From positions 18,526,501 through 18,590,500 of the forward strand of contig CM052360.1 in NCBI GenBank assembly GCA_028551475.1: 64,000 nt of DNA, given 5' to 3'. Of this stretch, positions 21,293 through 32,324 are shown piece by piece. The position numbers were made by a program, and so were the translations under genes. Position 1 is the first letter of the stretch. Each line of letters starts with the position of its first letter. This stretch comes from Casuarina equisetifolia (lineage: Eukaryota; Streptophyta; Magnoliopsida; Fagales; Casuarinaceae). The notes below the pieces were generated by a model. The model was not told where the DNA came from. It worked only from the letters and a program-made list of their open reading frames with translations, and did no database searches.

Positions 21293-22498
21293 CTACAGTA
21301 TTGATTTCAATGACGTAGGGATATCTGTGGAAGAAAATCCAGGAGGAGGAGGTAGCTTTTTGTAGATCACTAGTTTCTTTAGAATTGGATCAAACCCAGG
21401 AAGAGGAGGCAACTTCCTGCGGATCGTCGGTCTCTATGGAATTGGATCAAACCCAGGAGGAAAAGGCAATGTCCTACGAATCACTGGTCTCTTTGGAACT
21501 GATTCAAAGCCAGGAAGGGGAAGAGGAGGCAACTTCTCGAAAGAGTATGTATTCCCTGCTTTTAGTAAACAATAACTAAAACCACTTCTTGCAGATTCAG
21601 TCTCAGTGAGAAAGGGGTGTTGCAACAACATCTCAGCTGTCCATCTCTTTGCTATTTCCCTTTCAAAACACCTCATTAGGAAGTCTTTCCCAATCTCGGA
21701 CATGGCTTCAGGTATCTTAGGTGACCTCCTCACAATCTTACTCATCAAAGGCTCCTCTCCGTTGCAGTCCCATAGCCTCCTTCCACTGATCATCTCAACT
21801 ACCATACATCCCAAAGACCATATATCCAAAGAAGATTTGATTTCACCAAGTAGAATCGATTCTGGGGACATGTAAAAGGGTGTTCCTCAGAAGTGAAACT
21901 TTCTTGGGCAGAGCTCATCTTCTTCCCCAGGAATCTTTGAGAGGCCAAAGTCACTGATCTTCAAGTTACGTGCACCCTCTAAAAAATGGAAAATGAGAAT
22001 GTTTTCCGGTTTAAGATCACAATGTACATATCCCTTTCTATGTATGGAATGCATACCTCTGAGTATCATTCTTGTATACTTTCGGACGTCACTTTCTGAA
22101 AACTTTCCTCCACTTCTCTGCATCAAATCTTGAAGAGTGCCTCCCGATGCATACTCTAGTAGTAGATTATAGAACCATTCACCGTTTTTAAAGGAAAGAT
22201 CAGAGCCGAAACAACAAACAACTCCAGGAGAGGTGGCAAATTCTCGGAAGATCATCTCCTCTTTCATCAGCGTTGAGGAACCTCTAACATTGGCAGACTT
22301 CACTGCTAGTAATCCAGAAGGAGAACCGAAGTTTGTTATGACCGCCAAAGTCACCGAACAGTACGATCCTTTCCCCAGAAATCTAACTTTGGCCCATGTA
22401 ATGGGTGAGTATCGGAACGCCCGAGAGGGGTATTCAATCGGTAACCAGGGTTCCTGCAAGTATCGATCGAAGAGATGATGACTTGGATACATTGTCAC
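21293..22498 (-). pseudogene. MAPKKK17/18-like Ser/Thr kinase with two in-frame stops
   Basis: Single-exon kinase in one frame. From ATG 22498: glycine loop GKGSYCSV (residues 43-50; usual G at the sixth place is C), AVK lysine about residue 67, catalytic loop HCDLKPENIL (159-168), DFG (183-185). A TGA at 21887-21889 follows KFHF and immediately precedes GTPFYMSPE, so the frame breaks inside the activation loop where the family has Arg (CGA to TGA fits). The C-lobe continues without shift (DIWSLGCMVVEM, RWTAEMLLQHPFL) to a second stop, TAG at 21434-21436, after which the frame stays open with the same proline-rich repeats to a TAG at 21293-21295. The closest group I recognise is the stress/ABA-linked plant MAPKKK17/18/20 class. 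Dead as a kinase unless the first stop is read through. Confidence 0.85.
21382..21552. repeat. 57-bp (19-residue) tandem repeats in the kinase tail
   Basis: Units begin at 21382, 21439 and 21496 with exact 57-bp spacing. On the minus strand they encode K/R-x-LPP-LPGFDPI-x-KRPVIRR-like blocks; a fourth degenerate block (KKLPPPPGF) follows toward 21330. The repeat number spans the second stop, so the array predates it. Confidence 0.85.
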
Positions 22499-22739
22499 AT
22501 AGGAATTGAAGGAGACCTAGAAGAAAAAATGGAACTTCGAGGGTCTCTGTGATCTGAGCGCTCTGAGGAGAAGACGTAGCCTTCCCGCCTGAAATCTATA
22601 GCCGTTGCACTTTGTGAATCCTACTCAGACTTGGTCTGGGATTTATAGTCGGTCTAGTCCGAATCCTAGTTGGTCTTGGTCTGGGAATTATAGTCGGTTT
22701 AGTATCCTATCGGCTTTAGGAGTCATACCCCGTGGATTT

Positions 22740-22876
22740 TTTTTTCTTAAATTTAATTTTCCTCCGGAGATAAGTAATACTTCTTGGGCCCACCGATGAC
22801 TGAAAAACACGATTAAGCTTCGGTAGACCAATTAATAGAATTATGATTATGGCTTGATTTTTATCAAATTTCATTG
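22740..22876. repeat. dispersed repeat copy B (partner at 9316-9456)
   Basis: Same orientation as copy A, sharing ttgggcccaccgatgactga and flanking AT-rich sequence at roughly 80 percent or better by eye. Begins about 240 bp upstream of the kinase start codon. Confidence 0.75.
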
Positions 22877-23196
22877 TTGAAGATTGACAATTTTCTCTCT
22901 ATGATATACTTTTCCTATTTTGTAGGATACTAAGATTTCCTTGCATAAGCCTTACTTCTATTTATATATAGCCTCTTAAGTTATAATGTTTTCATAATAG
23001 CCGCACACTAAGAGTTCTTTTTTCTATGGCTTTATTTTTTCTTGTAACTAGTTTTGGTTTTGCTTAATCAATAAACAAACTTTTGTTCCAAACTTACAAG
23101 AGTTCAACAAATTCTTCAAGTACGTGTTAATTAGAAAATCTAATAAATTATAATTTAACCAATCAAATTTTTATATGCAAACATTGTCAGCCATTT

Positions 23197-23304
23197 ACAA
23201 GCTTTTGAAATTCGACTTCATACTACAATCTAAAACCTAAGGAAAACACTACAAGCTTTTGAAATTCGACTTCATACTACAATCTAAAACCTAAGGAAAA
23301 CACT
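23197..23304. repeat. 54-bp perfect tandem duplication
   Basis: Two consecutive identical 54-bp units (23197-23250, 23251-23304) starting acaagcttttgaaattcg. Noncoding. Identity suggests a recent duplication. Confidence 0.95.
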
Positions 23305-23776
23305 ACCTTCGTCATATAGAAGCAACAATGAGGAAATAAGCAATGACCCATAGGAGAAAATCTCCATTTTCCACCATTGTAGTGTTGTATGTCATTAGGG
23401 ATTGAGAATAATTTACTCACTTTTTCTAAGCTGGTTGAAGACTTTCCCTGCTTCTTTGTTTTTAATAAAAATGGATTTTCAATTAAGAACATGAAGAGCA
23501 AACAAACCGTGCTTACAGGGACTAAACAAGGAACCTATACAACAAGTCGTTGAAATTCTTTGCGAAGGTAAACTTTCTACATAATTCAACTTGTATTCAA
23601 ACTTATGAAACATTATAAACTACTAATATGTTCATCGGGAATCATCGGAGTAGCAAAACCTTAAGAAAGATCCAAAAACATTACTCAATCATCGAATAAT
23701 GGTGACATTTGAATCCACCCAAAATGTAATAAAACAGCAGACCTAATTACTGATAAAGAAACTACGCATGAAGAAA

Positions 23777-24433
23777 TCAACGACCACCTACATTATGCAG
23801 CAGTTCTCGGTAAAGTTCAGCCCTGTCATTGGCTGCGGAAAGCGACATCGTCAGATCTGAATCTCCAAGGCAGCATTTTTCTTCTAGTCCGCGCACACGA
23901 CTATGGAAGCTTTCATTGGATGAAGTTACTTTATTAAGCCTTGCAGCACTCTCAAAGTTCTCTATCTGTAACCTCTGGCAAGTTTGTGCAGCTCCAACCA
24001 CACAGGCTCTGTAACTCTCAGAGAACTCTACTGCGTCAGAAAGCTTTGAAGCATTAGTGTTGTTTCTTTCTTCATCCTCCTTGCGTTGGTGGAGTGGCGC
24101 CTCCAGTAATTTCTGATGAAAAGTTGCAGCTGCTAGTTTTGACTTGAGCTCGGCTTTCTCTTCCTCAAACTTTAAGCGGTATCCATCAAGTTGTTCTTGG
24201 ATGCCTCGGTAGACCTCTAGTGATTTAGTGGCTTCATCAAGCTCGTCAGCGATCTTTTCATATTCTGCTTTTGAATTCAGCAGATGTAGTTCATAATTGG
24301 AGATAATACCTTGGTCATGCTCATGGCACCCATCTGCAGCCCTAAGCTTCACGACTATCAACTTAGGTTCCTTGATCTCCCAGCTCGTTCCAGAGAAAAA
24401 GGATTTATACAACCGTACACGTCTGTCACCCAA
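23777..24433 (-). CDS. hypothetical coiled-coil protein, unrecognised
   Basis: An uninterrupted 218-codon frame from ATG 24433 to a stop at 23777. The protein is rich in Glu, Lys, Leu and Ala with heptad-like stretches (KAEYEKIADELDEATKSLEV, YRLKFEEEKAELKSKL, RAELYRELL), consistent with a coiled coil. No signal peptide or membrane segment is seen, and I do not recognise a family. Its start lies at the left edge of a sequence homologous to the HGSNAT-like promoter (24425-24780), so a bidirectional promoter is possible. An extra upstream minus-strand open stretch (24576-24358) in another frame suggests a missed intron or a decayed 5' exon. Could be a real small gene or the 3' exon of a broken one. 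Confidence 0.45.
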   Translation of the reverse strand: MGDRRVRLYKSFFSGTSWEIKEPKLIVVKLRAADGCHEHDQGIISNYELHLLNSKAEYEKIADELDEATKSLEVYRGIQEQLDGYRLKFEEEKAELKSKLAAATFHQKLLEAPLHQRKEDEERNNTNASKLSDAVEFSESYRACVVGAAQTCQRLQIENFESAARLNKVTSSNESFHSRVRGLEEKCCLGDSDLTMSLSAANDRAELYRELLHNVGGR

Positions 24434-24780
24434 TCAGATGTGGTCACGTTATCGGAACACGCTTCGGCAAGATCACGAAAGCTTTCGTATCGACTAATTA
24501 TAAACCTCGAGATTAAGTTTAATTTGAAAGAATATTCTGTCACTGGTTCCCCAAATCTCGTCGTTGTCTTCAACATTCCTTTCGTTATTTTCGGACTCCG
24601 GATGTTTTGCGACTCTCATCCCATTTTCCGGCGGCTCGGCCGGGTGAATGGCCAGCTACGAGCTGATGCCCTGCGACGAAAAAGGGCAGCCAGTGCAGGC
24701 CATAGGAGACCTGCACGGGCCGCATCTCTCGACTCCTTAATTGCGCAAGACATCCAATATAAAGCAGCAGGTTTAAGGAC
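24425..24780 (+). pseudogene. duplicated promoter plus exon 1 of the HGSNAT-like gene
   Basis: Parallels 26515-26950. Both contain a caatcagat...caagatca stretch in the promoter, then the leader, then an ATG followed by NYELLPC-like codons (here ASYELMPC from about 24648), GQP-QA, and the sequence for CACGGG-cgcatctctcgac. The copy has an internal deletion in the Gln/Ala-rich part that throws VASLD out of frame and has none of exons 2-13. Probably a nonfunctional partial tandem duplication. Confidence 0.65.
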
Positions 24781-24917
24781 ATAAGAGAGTTCTTTCTTGT
24801 TCCTGTTTCTAAAGTTGCTTCATCTCCCGCATCATTGTCCTTTTTTCTGGGGAAAGTTTGTTGGATAAAAGTTGGGTACTACCCTAATCAATCTTCTTTT
24901 TAATCTTCATTTACTTA

Positions 24918-26210
24918 TCTATTCAAATTTTAAATTGCTAAAAACTAACTATATACATCACAATATGTATCTTGTATCTCACCTCTTATTATTTATGTTA
25001 TAAAGTGAGGGTGAAGAAAGACATAAAATTAGGAAGAATTTTTGTATTGCTTTCTTGAAAATAATTATACACATAGCCTCCTTTTATAATACAAGGAGCT
25101 ACATAAAGGAAAATATATAAATGAATAAATAGAATATAAATTTACTATATATAAAATAATTTTTTAAATAAATAAAAAGAATAATAAACTTAATTAGAAA
25201 GCATATATTTCCAAATATACACACGTATCTCCAACAATTTCATCTCTTGCTAATTTAACTAAGTTAACTTGGAGTTGACATAAATAACTTATTCACATTA
25301 AATTTTGATGAGTTTTAAGACTAAACATATACATGACAATAGGTGTGATTTGTACTCAAAGTTTTATATATTAGTTCATTTGTACTCATTGATTGGCTCC
25401 ATAATGTTGGTTTAGAGTTGATATTGTTTATTTGTCCACATCAAGGTTGAAATTGTTATCTTTAAGATAATCCAAAAAACAACAACACACATTATTGGAC
25501 ATGTTATTTGCATTCAAATCTTTTCCTTTTTAAGCACGAATCATATACATTATAAGACATGTTATTTATACTCAAAATCTTATATATCAAAAAGAGGAAA
25601 AAGTTCATTCTCATTAACTTTACTAGGTTGATTCAAAGGCGGTACAACTCACTTTCTTGTATAAAATTTTTAAAATATTAACTCTAAAACAATGTATGTA
25701 GCTAACCGTACACATCACAATATGTATTATATGTATTTGAAACCTTATATAAGAAAACAAAAAAAGGATGAAAAGGATCTCAAACTCTTATTACTCCATC
25801 TCTCACTAATTTGACTAGGCCAACTTGACTAGAAAAGAATGAGAATATTTTAAGTATGATTACTTTTTCTCTTGTTGATTGACTTATAGTTCATCCGTTT
25901 ACATCAAATTTTTAATTGTTATCTTTAAAATAATCTATAAAACTAACTACAAATATTATTGTACATACTCTATTTTCCATTGATTGATTCAACTAAGTTG
26001 ATTTAGAATTGACGTGTAGTTCATTAGTTCACACCAAATTTCAAATTGTTCAACTTTTAAGCAATGTATAAAACCAATCCTACATATTATTGATTTAGAG
26101 GTGATGCAACTTACTTATTCATTTAGCATTTTAAAACTGTTCTCTCTAAAACAATCCATAAAGCTAACCATACACATTCATTAGATGTGTTATGTACCCA
26201 AAATATTGAA
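24918..26210. repeat. degenerate array of AT-rich units
   Basis: Between the partial duplication and the HGSNAT-like promoter no gene is visible (24784-26514). At least six diverged copies of a motif like aaa.ctaac..tacacat-cacaatatgt occur near 24945, 25485, 25545, 25705, 25945, 26080 and 26170, each following an aaattgttatctttaa-like stretch, and spaced roughly 60-540 bp. Looks like an old noncoding tandem array. Boundaries are approximate. Confidence 0.45.
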
Positions 26211-26806
26211 GATACTCTTATTCTTAATCTTATATTTCTTTAAAGTCCATGGAAACAAAGAACTTGGTCTCTTCTTCCTTCCATTTTGCCTAAAGCATAA
26301 CAAAAATACAAAAAAATTATACTTCCGTACACGCATCTTTTTCGCCGAGTCCTCCTTAAGTTACGGGACAGATCAATCCTGCTAACGACTGACTACCAGC
26401 CAGTCACATATTGGCACGTAATCAGAACATCCTACGCCACCTGATTAATAGTGACTGTCAGCCAACGAATGAGGTCCCGTAACAAAAACACCCTACGTAA
26501 ACTCATCGGGTGTTTGACTGGGGAGCCAATCAGATATTGCCAACAGGACACTCTACGCCAAGATCAAGAAGGGCTACGAATCGACTTGATAATTGAAAGT
26601 CATGATTAAGGCCAATTACTGGGAAAAAATCTGGATTAAATAAAGCATATTGAAACGGAATATTCCATTACCAGCTGCCCTTATCTCCTCCCCTCGTCTT
26701 TTTTTCTCGGTTATTTCGTTCGTTTCGGACACCCCGATACTTCGCGCCTCTCGGAGTCTGCCGTACCGTCCGTCCAATTTTTCGTCAGGTCAGTGTGGCC
26801 AGGTGG

Positions 26807-29800
26807 ATGGCCAATTACGAGCTGCTACCGTGCCACGGAGAAGGGCAGCCACCGCAGGCCACAATGGGAGCTACAGAGCAGCCACTGCAGGCCAGTCGGA
26901 GAGCTGCACGGGTCGCATCTCTCGACGTCTTTCGCGGCCTTTGTGTCCTTGTGAGCTCGCCTTTTAATTTTCTTTAGCTTCGTTATTTACTTGAGCTATG
27001 AATCTCTCTCATTTGGTCGTTATTCTTGAAGTTTGCGTTTTAAGCTAAGTTCTTCAATTGCATTTCGATTCAATGGAGGGTTTTCATTTTGCTTTTTTTC
27101 CTTAAATTCAATCCGTATTGGATGAGGAAGCAAGCGTCTGTTTGGTACTGATAAAATGTAGGGTGGAATATTCTTTTTTGACATTTGTTGGGGTCTGAGA
27201 TCCGAAAAATATTTAACTTAGCATCTTCAGCTCACACCTTTGAGGTAATGCTAGTGAAATATCTATTTGTTCCGCTCCTAAGTTACAAAATTTAAGTTAA
27301 GAATGAACTACAAAAGGAGACAGGTTGGGTTTTGTAATTTTTGCATAACGATTAAGTGGCTAATAATGTGATTATTGGCTTCGATTAATTTTTTATAGTG
27401 TGGCAATGGAGTGATTTACTGCTTGCCTCTTGCAGCTCATGATGCTAGTTGACTATGGTGGGTCGGTTTTTCCAATCATTTCTCATTCTGCGTGGAATGG
27501 CCTTCACTTAGCTGATTTTGTGATGCCTTACTTCCTATTCATTGCTGGGGTTTCTCTTGCGCTTGTGTACAAGGTAATGACAGAGTTTGCTGCCAAGAAA
27601 CTGACAATTCTTTTCCCTTTTTATACTTTACTCTCCTATGTGTTTAAGAATTATAGATTTTCCATTTCAGAAAGTACCCAACAAAGCAGATGCTACATGG
27701 AAAGCTGTGATTAGGGCGGGGAAACTTTTTCTTTTAGGTGTTCTCCTTCAAGGTAAATTTGTTGGTGGCTTCGATGTAAACCCCTTTCTCTTCATGCTAT
27801 GTATTTCTAAGCATCAATTATTAATTGAGGATGGTGCATCTTTAAAGCAACCTTTTGTGGGGTGGAATAACAGGTATATTGGTGTTATTTTCATGAAATG
27901 ACATGTATTCAAATGATTCGAGCAGATATGGATGAGGGGTAGAAATACCATCTAATGAATCACATAGCAATCTTGGGCTTATGTCTCAGTCTATCTTAAT
28001 ACTCCAATCTCATTTTATTTTATTTTATTAATTTTTGTTTGGTGTAACACTCATTTCGTTTCAGGTGGCTATTTGCATGGAGTAACTTCCTTGACATTTG
28101 GTGTTGACATTTTGAAAATAAGGTGGATGGGCATTTTGCAGGTGTGGTCGAATTTAGCTCAATCTTTTCTAGCAACTGTTCATATCAGAAACTTGGAATA
28201 TGTAGAACTGTCTTATAAATTATATTTCTGAAAATACTATTACTGGAAAATTACTGCCTAATGTTCAGAAATGAAACTACATGGCACTAGCAGTCCTCCA
28301 ATTTTTATTTGATCAGTTTACTTTGGCTTTTCACCATTGATCATCACGTGGGTAGGCCATATTAGCAGTAACTCAGCTGCTTCTGCTTAGGCAGTGTGAT
28401 TAGACTGAAGGAGCCCCCCCGAGGAAATATAGATTTCATACATTAAATTTCTGAGAAAACATGGATTTCCCGGCCCCTAGCACTTGTTCATGTCATGAAT
28501 TAAAAGCTCAAACATATTACATTGCACTCAGTTAGTTGCAGAAATGTAAAGCTGTCTTTACTTCATCCACTTGTTCTGAACTAATTGTCATTTACTCCAG
28601 AGAATATCTATTGGATACATTGTTTCGGCTTTATGTGAGATCTGGCTTCCATCCAGGACATGGAGGGTAGAAGGTTTTTTCAAGGGTTATTGCTGGCATT
28701 GGTAAGGTCTTAACTTTTGAGACTGGGTTATCTGTTATAAATTTCAAGGCTACTGCTCTAGATCAGTAACATTCAAGTTTTGGGAGTGGCCAACTTGTGC
28801 GGAAGTTCTGGTAGGATGATGTCCTAGCTACCGCTCCCACTTAAGTAAAACCGATGTTTAATGATAGTACAATTAGAGCTCAGGAAAAGGGCAAGAATAT
28901 TTTTGTTTGTTTTAGACCAAGGATGAATATATGAGATAACACTTCATTCCCGGTTTAAATCATCGGATTGAATGTTATTGGGAAAAATATCATTAAGGTC
29001 ATTGCTATGACATGATTGCTTGGCGTACTATTAGTTGTCCAAGGGGAGATGGGTTCTAACTGAGCTAGTAACCTTAACTTGGAATAGCATTTATCAAATA
29101 TTTAAATCAATTGATTTTTTGGTTAGATACCAAACTAGTCTCTTCATCATTTCTTGTTTGGTATCTATGAACGCTGACATGGTTTTGATTTATTTATTTA
29201 TTTATTTAAATATTTTATCTAATTCTACGCTCCATATCTCTTGTATTTTCTTAATTGTAGGTGTATTGCTTTCTCACTGTCTGCCGTGTACTTGTTGCTA
29301 TCATATGGCTTGTATGTCCCAAACTGGCAGTTCACAGCACCAGCCTCAGCCTCTTCTTTTCTTTCATCAAATGATAGCTATGTTTACACGGTGAGAGAGC
29401 ACACTCATAGTTTGCACATTCCCTTTCCTGCATCTACATTCTTCCAATATATGGTTCAATTACTCTATTCTAGTTTATGATTTTGCTTCAAGTCTAGCAA
29501 GGTGCTGCGTTGTGCTCAGAATTTGAGTCTGGAATCTGCTTGTGTGTGTGCGGTCATTTGTTTTTTAGTTCAACCTTTTATCTAACTAGTTAATACATTG
29601 TATCTCATTTCCCACCTATTATTGTACACATACTTTTACCAAATGTTTGATACTTGAACTTTTCCCTTATTCATGGGATGGAATACCTGCTGGTTTACTT
29701 GTTGTAGGTGAAATGTGGGGTAAGAGGTGACCTTGGACCTGCTTGCAATTCAGCTGGAATGATTGACAGATTTGTTCTGGGTATTGATCATTTATACATG

Positions 29801-32324
29801 AAACCTGTTTACAGAAACCTGAAGGTATCTGTTAGTTGGAGGTGCTTATTTTAATAGTACTTCTCAACATCATACAACACATTGCTGATTAATAATTCCA
29901 AACTTACAGGACTGCAACATATCTTCCAAAGGGCAAGTTTCAGACAGTTCGCCTCCATGGTGTCATGCTCCTTTTGATCCTGAAGGTATCCTAGGGTGAG
30001 CAACCAAATCTTTTCTTCTTTATTCTTTATTCATGGGATTCCCTCTGTGGTTCAGTTCACTTGAAATTGCATGCCCAACCTTGCAGTTTGTCTGAATTCT
30101 TGTTGGGCAGCCAATTTTTTGTTTTCAGTGGTATTTGATGCTATCCTATGCCATCGGTAGCAAAATTTCAGGCTTACTAATTTCGAATAGTAGTTGTTAG
30201 ATTAGGATAAACAAAGAGCTACACGCACATGCTTCAGTGAAGACTTTGATCAATTTATTCAACTTAAAGAATACTCTTTCAATTAAAACGATTGTGGAGA
30301 TAAATGGATCCTAGGAATTTTTTTTTCTTTTTTTTTTTGTTCACGAGACCAGTTCTCAGGTCTTTAACAAAGTCTTAGTCCAAAAGATAAACTGTTTTCT
30401 GGGGACCACGCTCACTTAAGATAATCCAACAGATAAATCGGTTAAAAGGGAACTTTGGAAGAAGAGGTGATCTCCTCATGTGACATTTGCATGACACTTC
30501 TATTGATGCATCTAGGTAATTAGTAGGTTTAGTCTAGGTTTTCATATTGTTATTATATTAATCACACAGTTGTAATCCAATTCACAAACTTAAGTTGAAC
30601 ATCAATCAACCATTCAGTTCACAGCAAAAATTGGTTTGTGTCTTTTACATATGGATCTTTTGTGTTGCATTAACCAGTGCTCTTTTCTGTATCCATCTTT
30701 TTAACTGGTCTTAATTTCCAAACAATGTTATATGTTGGCAGCTCCTTAACAACAGCTGTGACTTGCATTATTGGACTTCAGTATGGACACGTTCTTGCTC
30801 ACTTGCAGGTAAGTTGTGTAGGCACTCCTGCTAACCTTCCCCTTCTTCCTCATGTCCTTGGTCATATGCTTAGAGAAGCAACACGCTATTGGGACATAGA
30901 ACAGAAGTTTAGTGACGGCACTCATTTCCAACCTAAAAACTCATACTGTTGAGATTAAATAGTTGAAGATTACCTTCTACATCTCCCCATTAATACTGTA
31001 TTGCGCTTTATATCTAAAAGTGTTATCAACAAAATTGTCGCTTCTTTTCCATCATGTTGATCAGAACTATTAGTTTGTGTTCTCTTGGTCCTGGTTCTTG
31101 GGCAGATCTGATGTTAAACAATTATTTTTCAGGACCACAAGAAACGCGTGACTAACTGGTCCTTGCTAACAATTTTTTCATTTGTCATTGGACTGTGCCT
31201 TACACTCGCAGGTATGCACTTCGGCTGTTTTGTGAGGAAATATTTTGGTGGAATTTTTTTTTTCATGTGATTACCCTGATACTCTAACGCCCTTTTTTTT
31301 TTTTTTTGGTGTCTGTCAGGCATGCCTCTAAATAAACCTCTGTATACGGTCAGTTATATGCTGATTACTTCGGCATCTGCAGGGATCACATTTTGTTCTT
31401 TGTATCTTCTGGTGGGTGGGCAGAGTCTATCCTTGTCCTTCAAAGGATGATCTATCTGTTGACAAATTAAAGTTATGCTATTAAATTCTAAAATCATTGC
31501 TTCCTTATGAATTTACCTACCTAAAGAGAAGATTTGGATGCTGTTTCAGTAAAGTTCATGTCAAGAAACATGTTGGAAGTATTTATCTTTGTCCTGTTTG
31601 AATATTCATTTGATCCAATTCCTTCAATTTACTCTTCTTTCTGATCTAAGTCAGATATTGACACGGACAGAATAGACACACTCCACAACATAGTTTTGGA
31701 CCCTCCTTCCAGAATTTCATTGTCTATCTGACTTTAGCATCGACACCCAAAATTAAGGTCATAAAGACTCAGTGCAAGTGCAAGTTGAGTCATTCATTTA
31801 GAAGAGTAAATCCTGTTATTAAAGGTTTAAGCCAGGAGATCAAAGATCATCAACTAATCAAACTTGTCATTTACTTGAATAGCTTGTGATTTTTATTGTG
31901 GACGGTATTCCTATCACTTTTGTTCTTGTGAACCATAGTTTCTGCCTCATATTTGCTTCTGTATTCAATTTAGATATAACAAGTTAATGAATTACCTTTC
32001 TAATATTACATAATTGCTTGTCCATCCGTTTTGCAGGTAGATGTTTATGGATATAGACGCTTGACATCTGTGCTGGAGTGGATGGGACTTCATGCTTTAA
32101 GTATCTTCATTCTCGTAACTTCTAACTTGGCCATCATTGTAATTCAAGGATTTTATTGGAAAGCTCCTCAAAATAACCTTGTAAGTACTAAAAATTATGC
32201 AGCAAATTTCTACGGAACAAATTGTAGTCCTTGAAGCTAAAAAACCAGTAAACTACTGTTTTACTGCTACCCCTTTCTTGCTTTACAGGTGCATTGGATC
32301 ATAACACGTTTTGTGCACAAGTGA
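26807..32324 (+). CDS. HGSNAT-like membrane acetyltransferase (DUF5009 family)
   Basis: Plant homologue of heparan-alpha-glucosaminide N-acetyltransferase. The animal enzyme moves acetyl groups from cytosolic acetyl-CoA across the lysosomal membrane; the plant role is not established. Thirteen exons: 26807-26950, 27436-27573, 27671-27752, 28065-28141, 28601-28701, 29261-29390, 29708-29824, 29910-29995, 30742-30808, 31133-31211, 31320-31411, 32037-32180, 32289-32324. All borders are GT-AG and the sum is 1293 nt (430 aa). Seen: RVASLDVFRGLCVLLMMLVD at residues 36-55; ISHSAWNGLHLADFVMPYFL, whose His aligns with the acetyl-accepting His of the human enzyme; FGVDILKIRWMGILQRI; about ten hydrophobic segments; and the family C-terminus VHWIITRFVHK. 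No lesion seen, so likely functional. A GTG 12 nt upstream of the ATG is not needed. Confidence 0.9.

Larger units (their letters stand above)
22499..23776. other. kinase upstream region and AT-rich spacer
   Basis: No gene. Contains two copies of cttggtctggga.ttatagtc (about 22628 and 22676), the dispersed repeat copy B at 22740-22876, and a 54-bp tandem duplication at 23197-23304. The rest is AT-rich. Confidence 0.5.

Noticed and set aside
21385..21579. plus-strand frame with repeated DQTQEEE-like blocks
   Set aside because: Antisense of the kinase tail's 57-bp repeats; the sense strand encodes the kinase in continuous frame.
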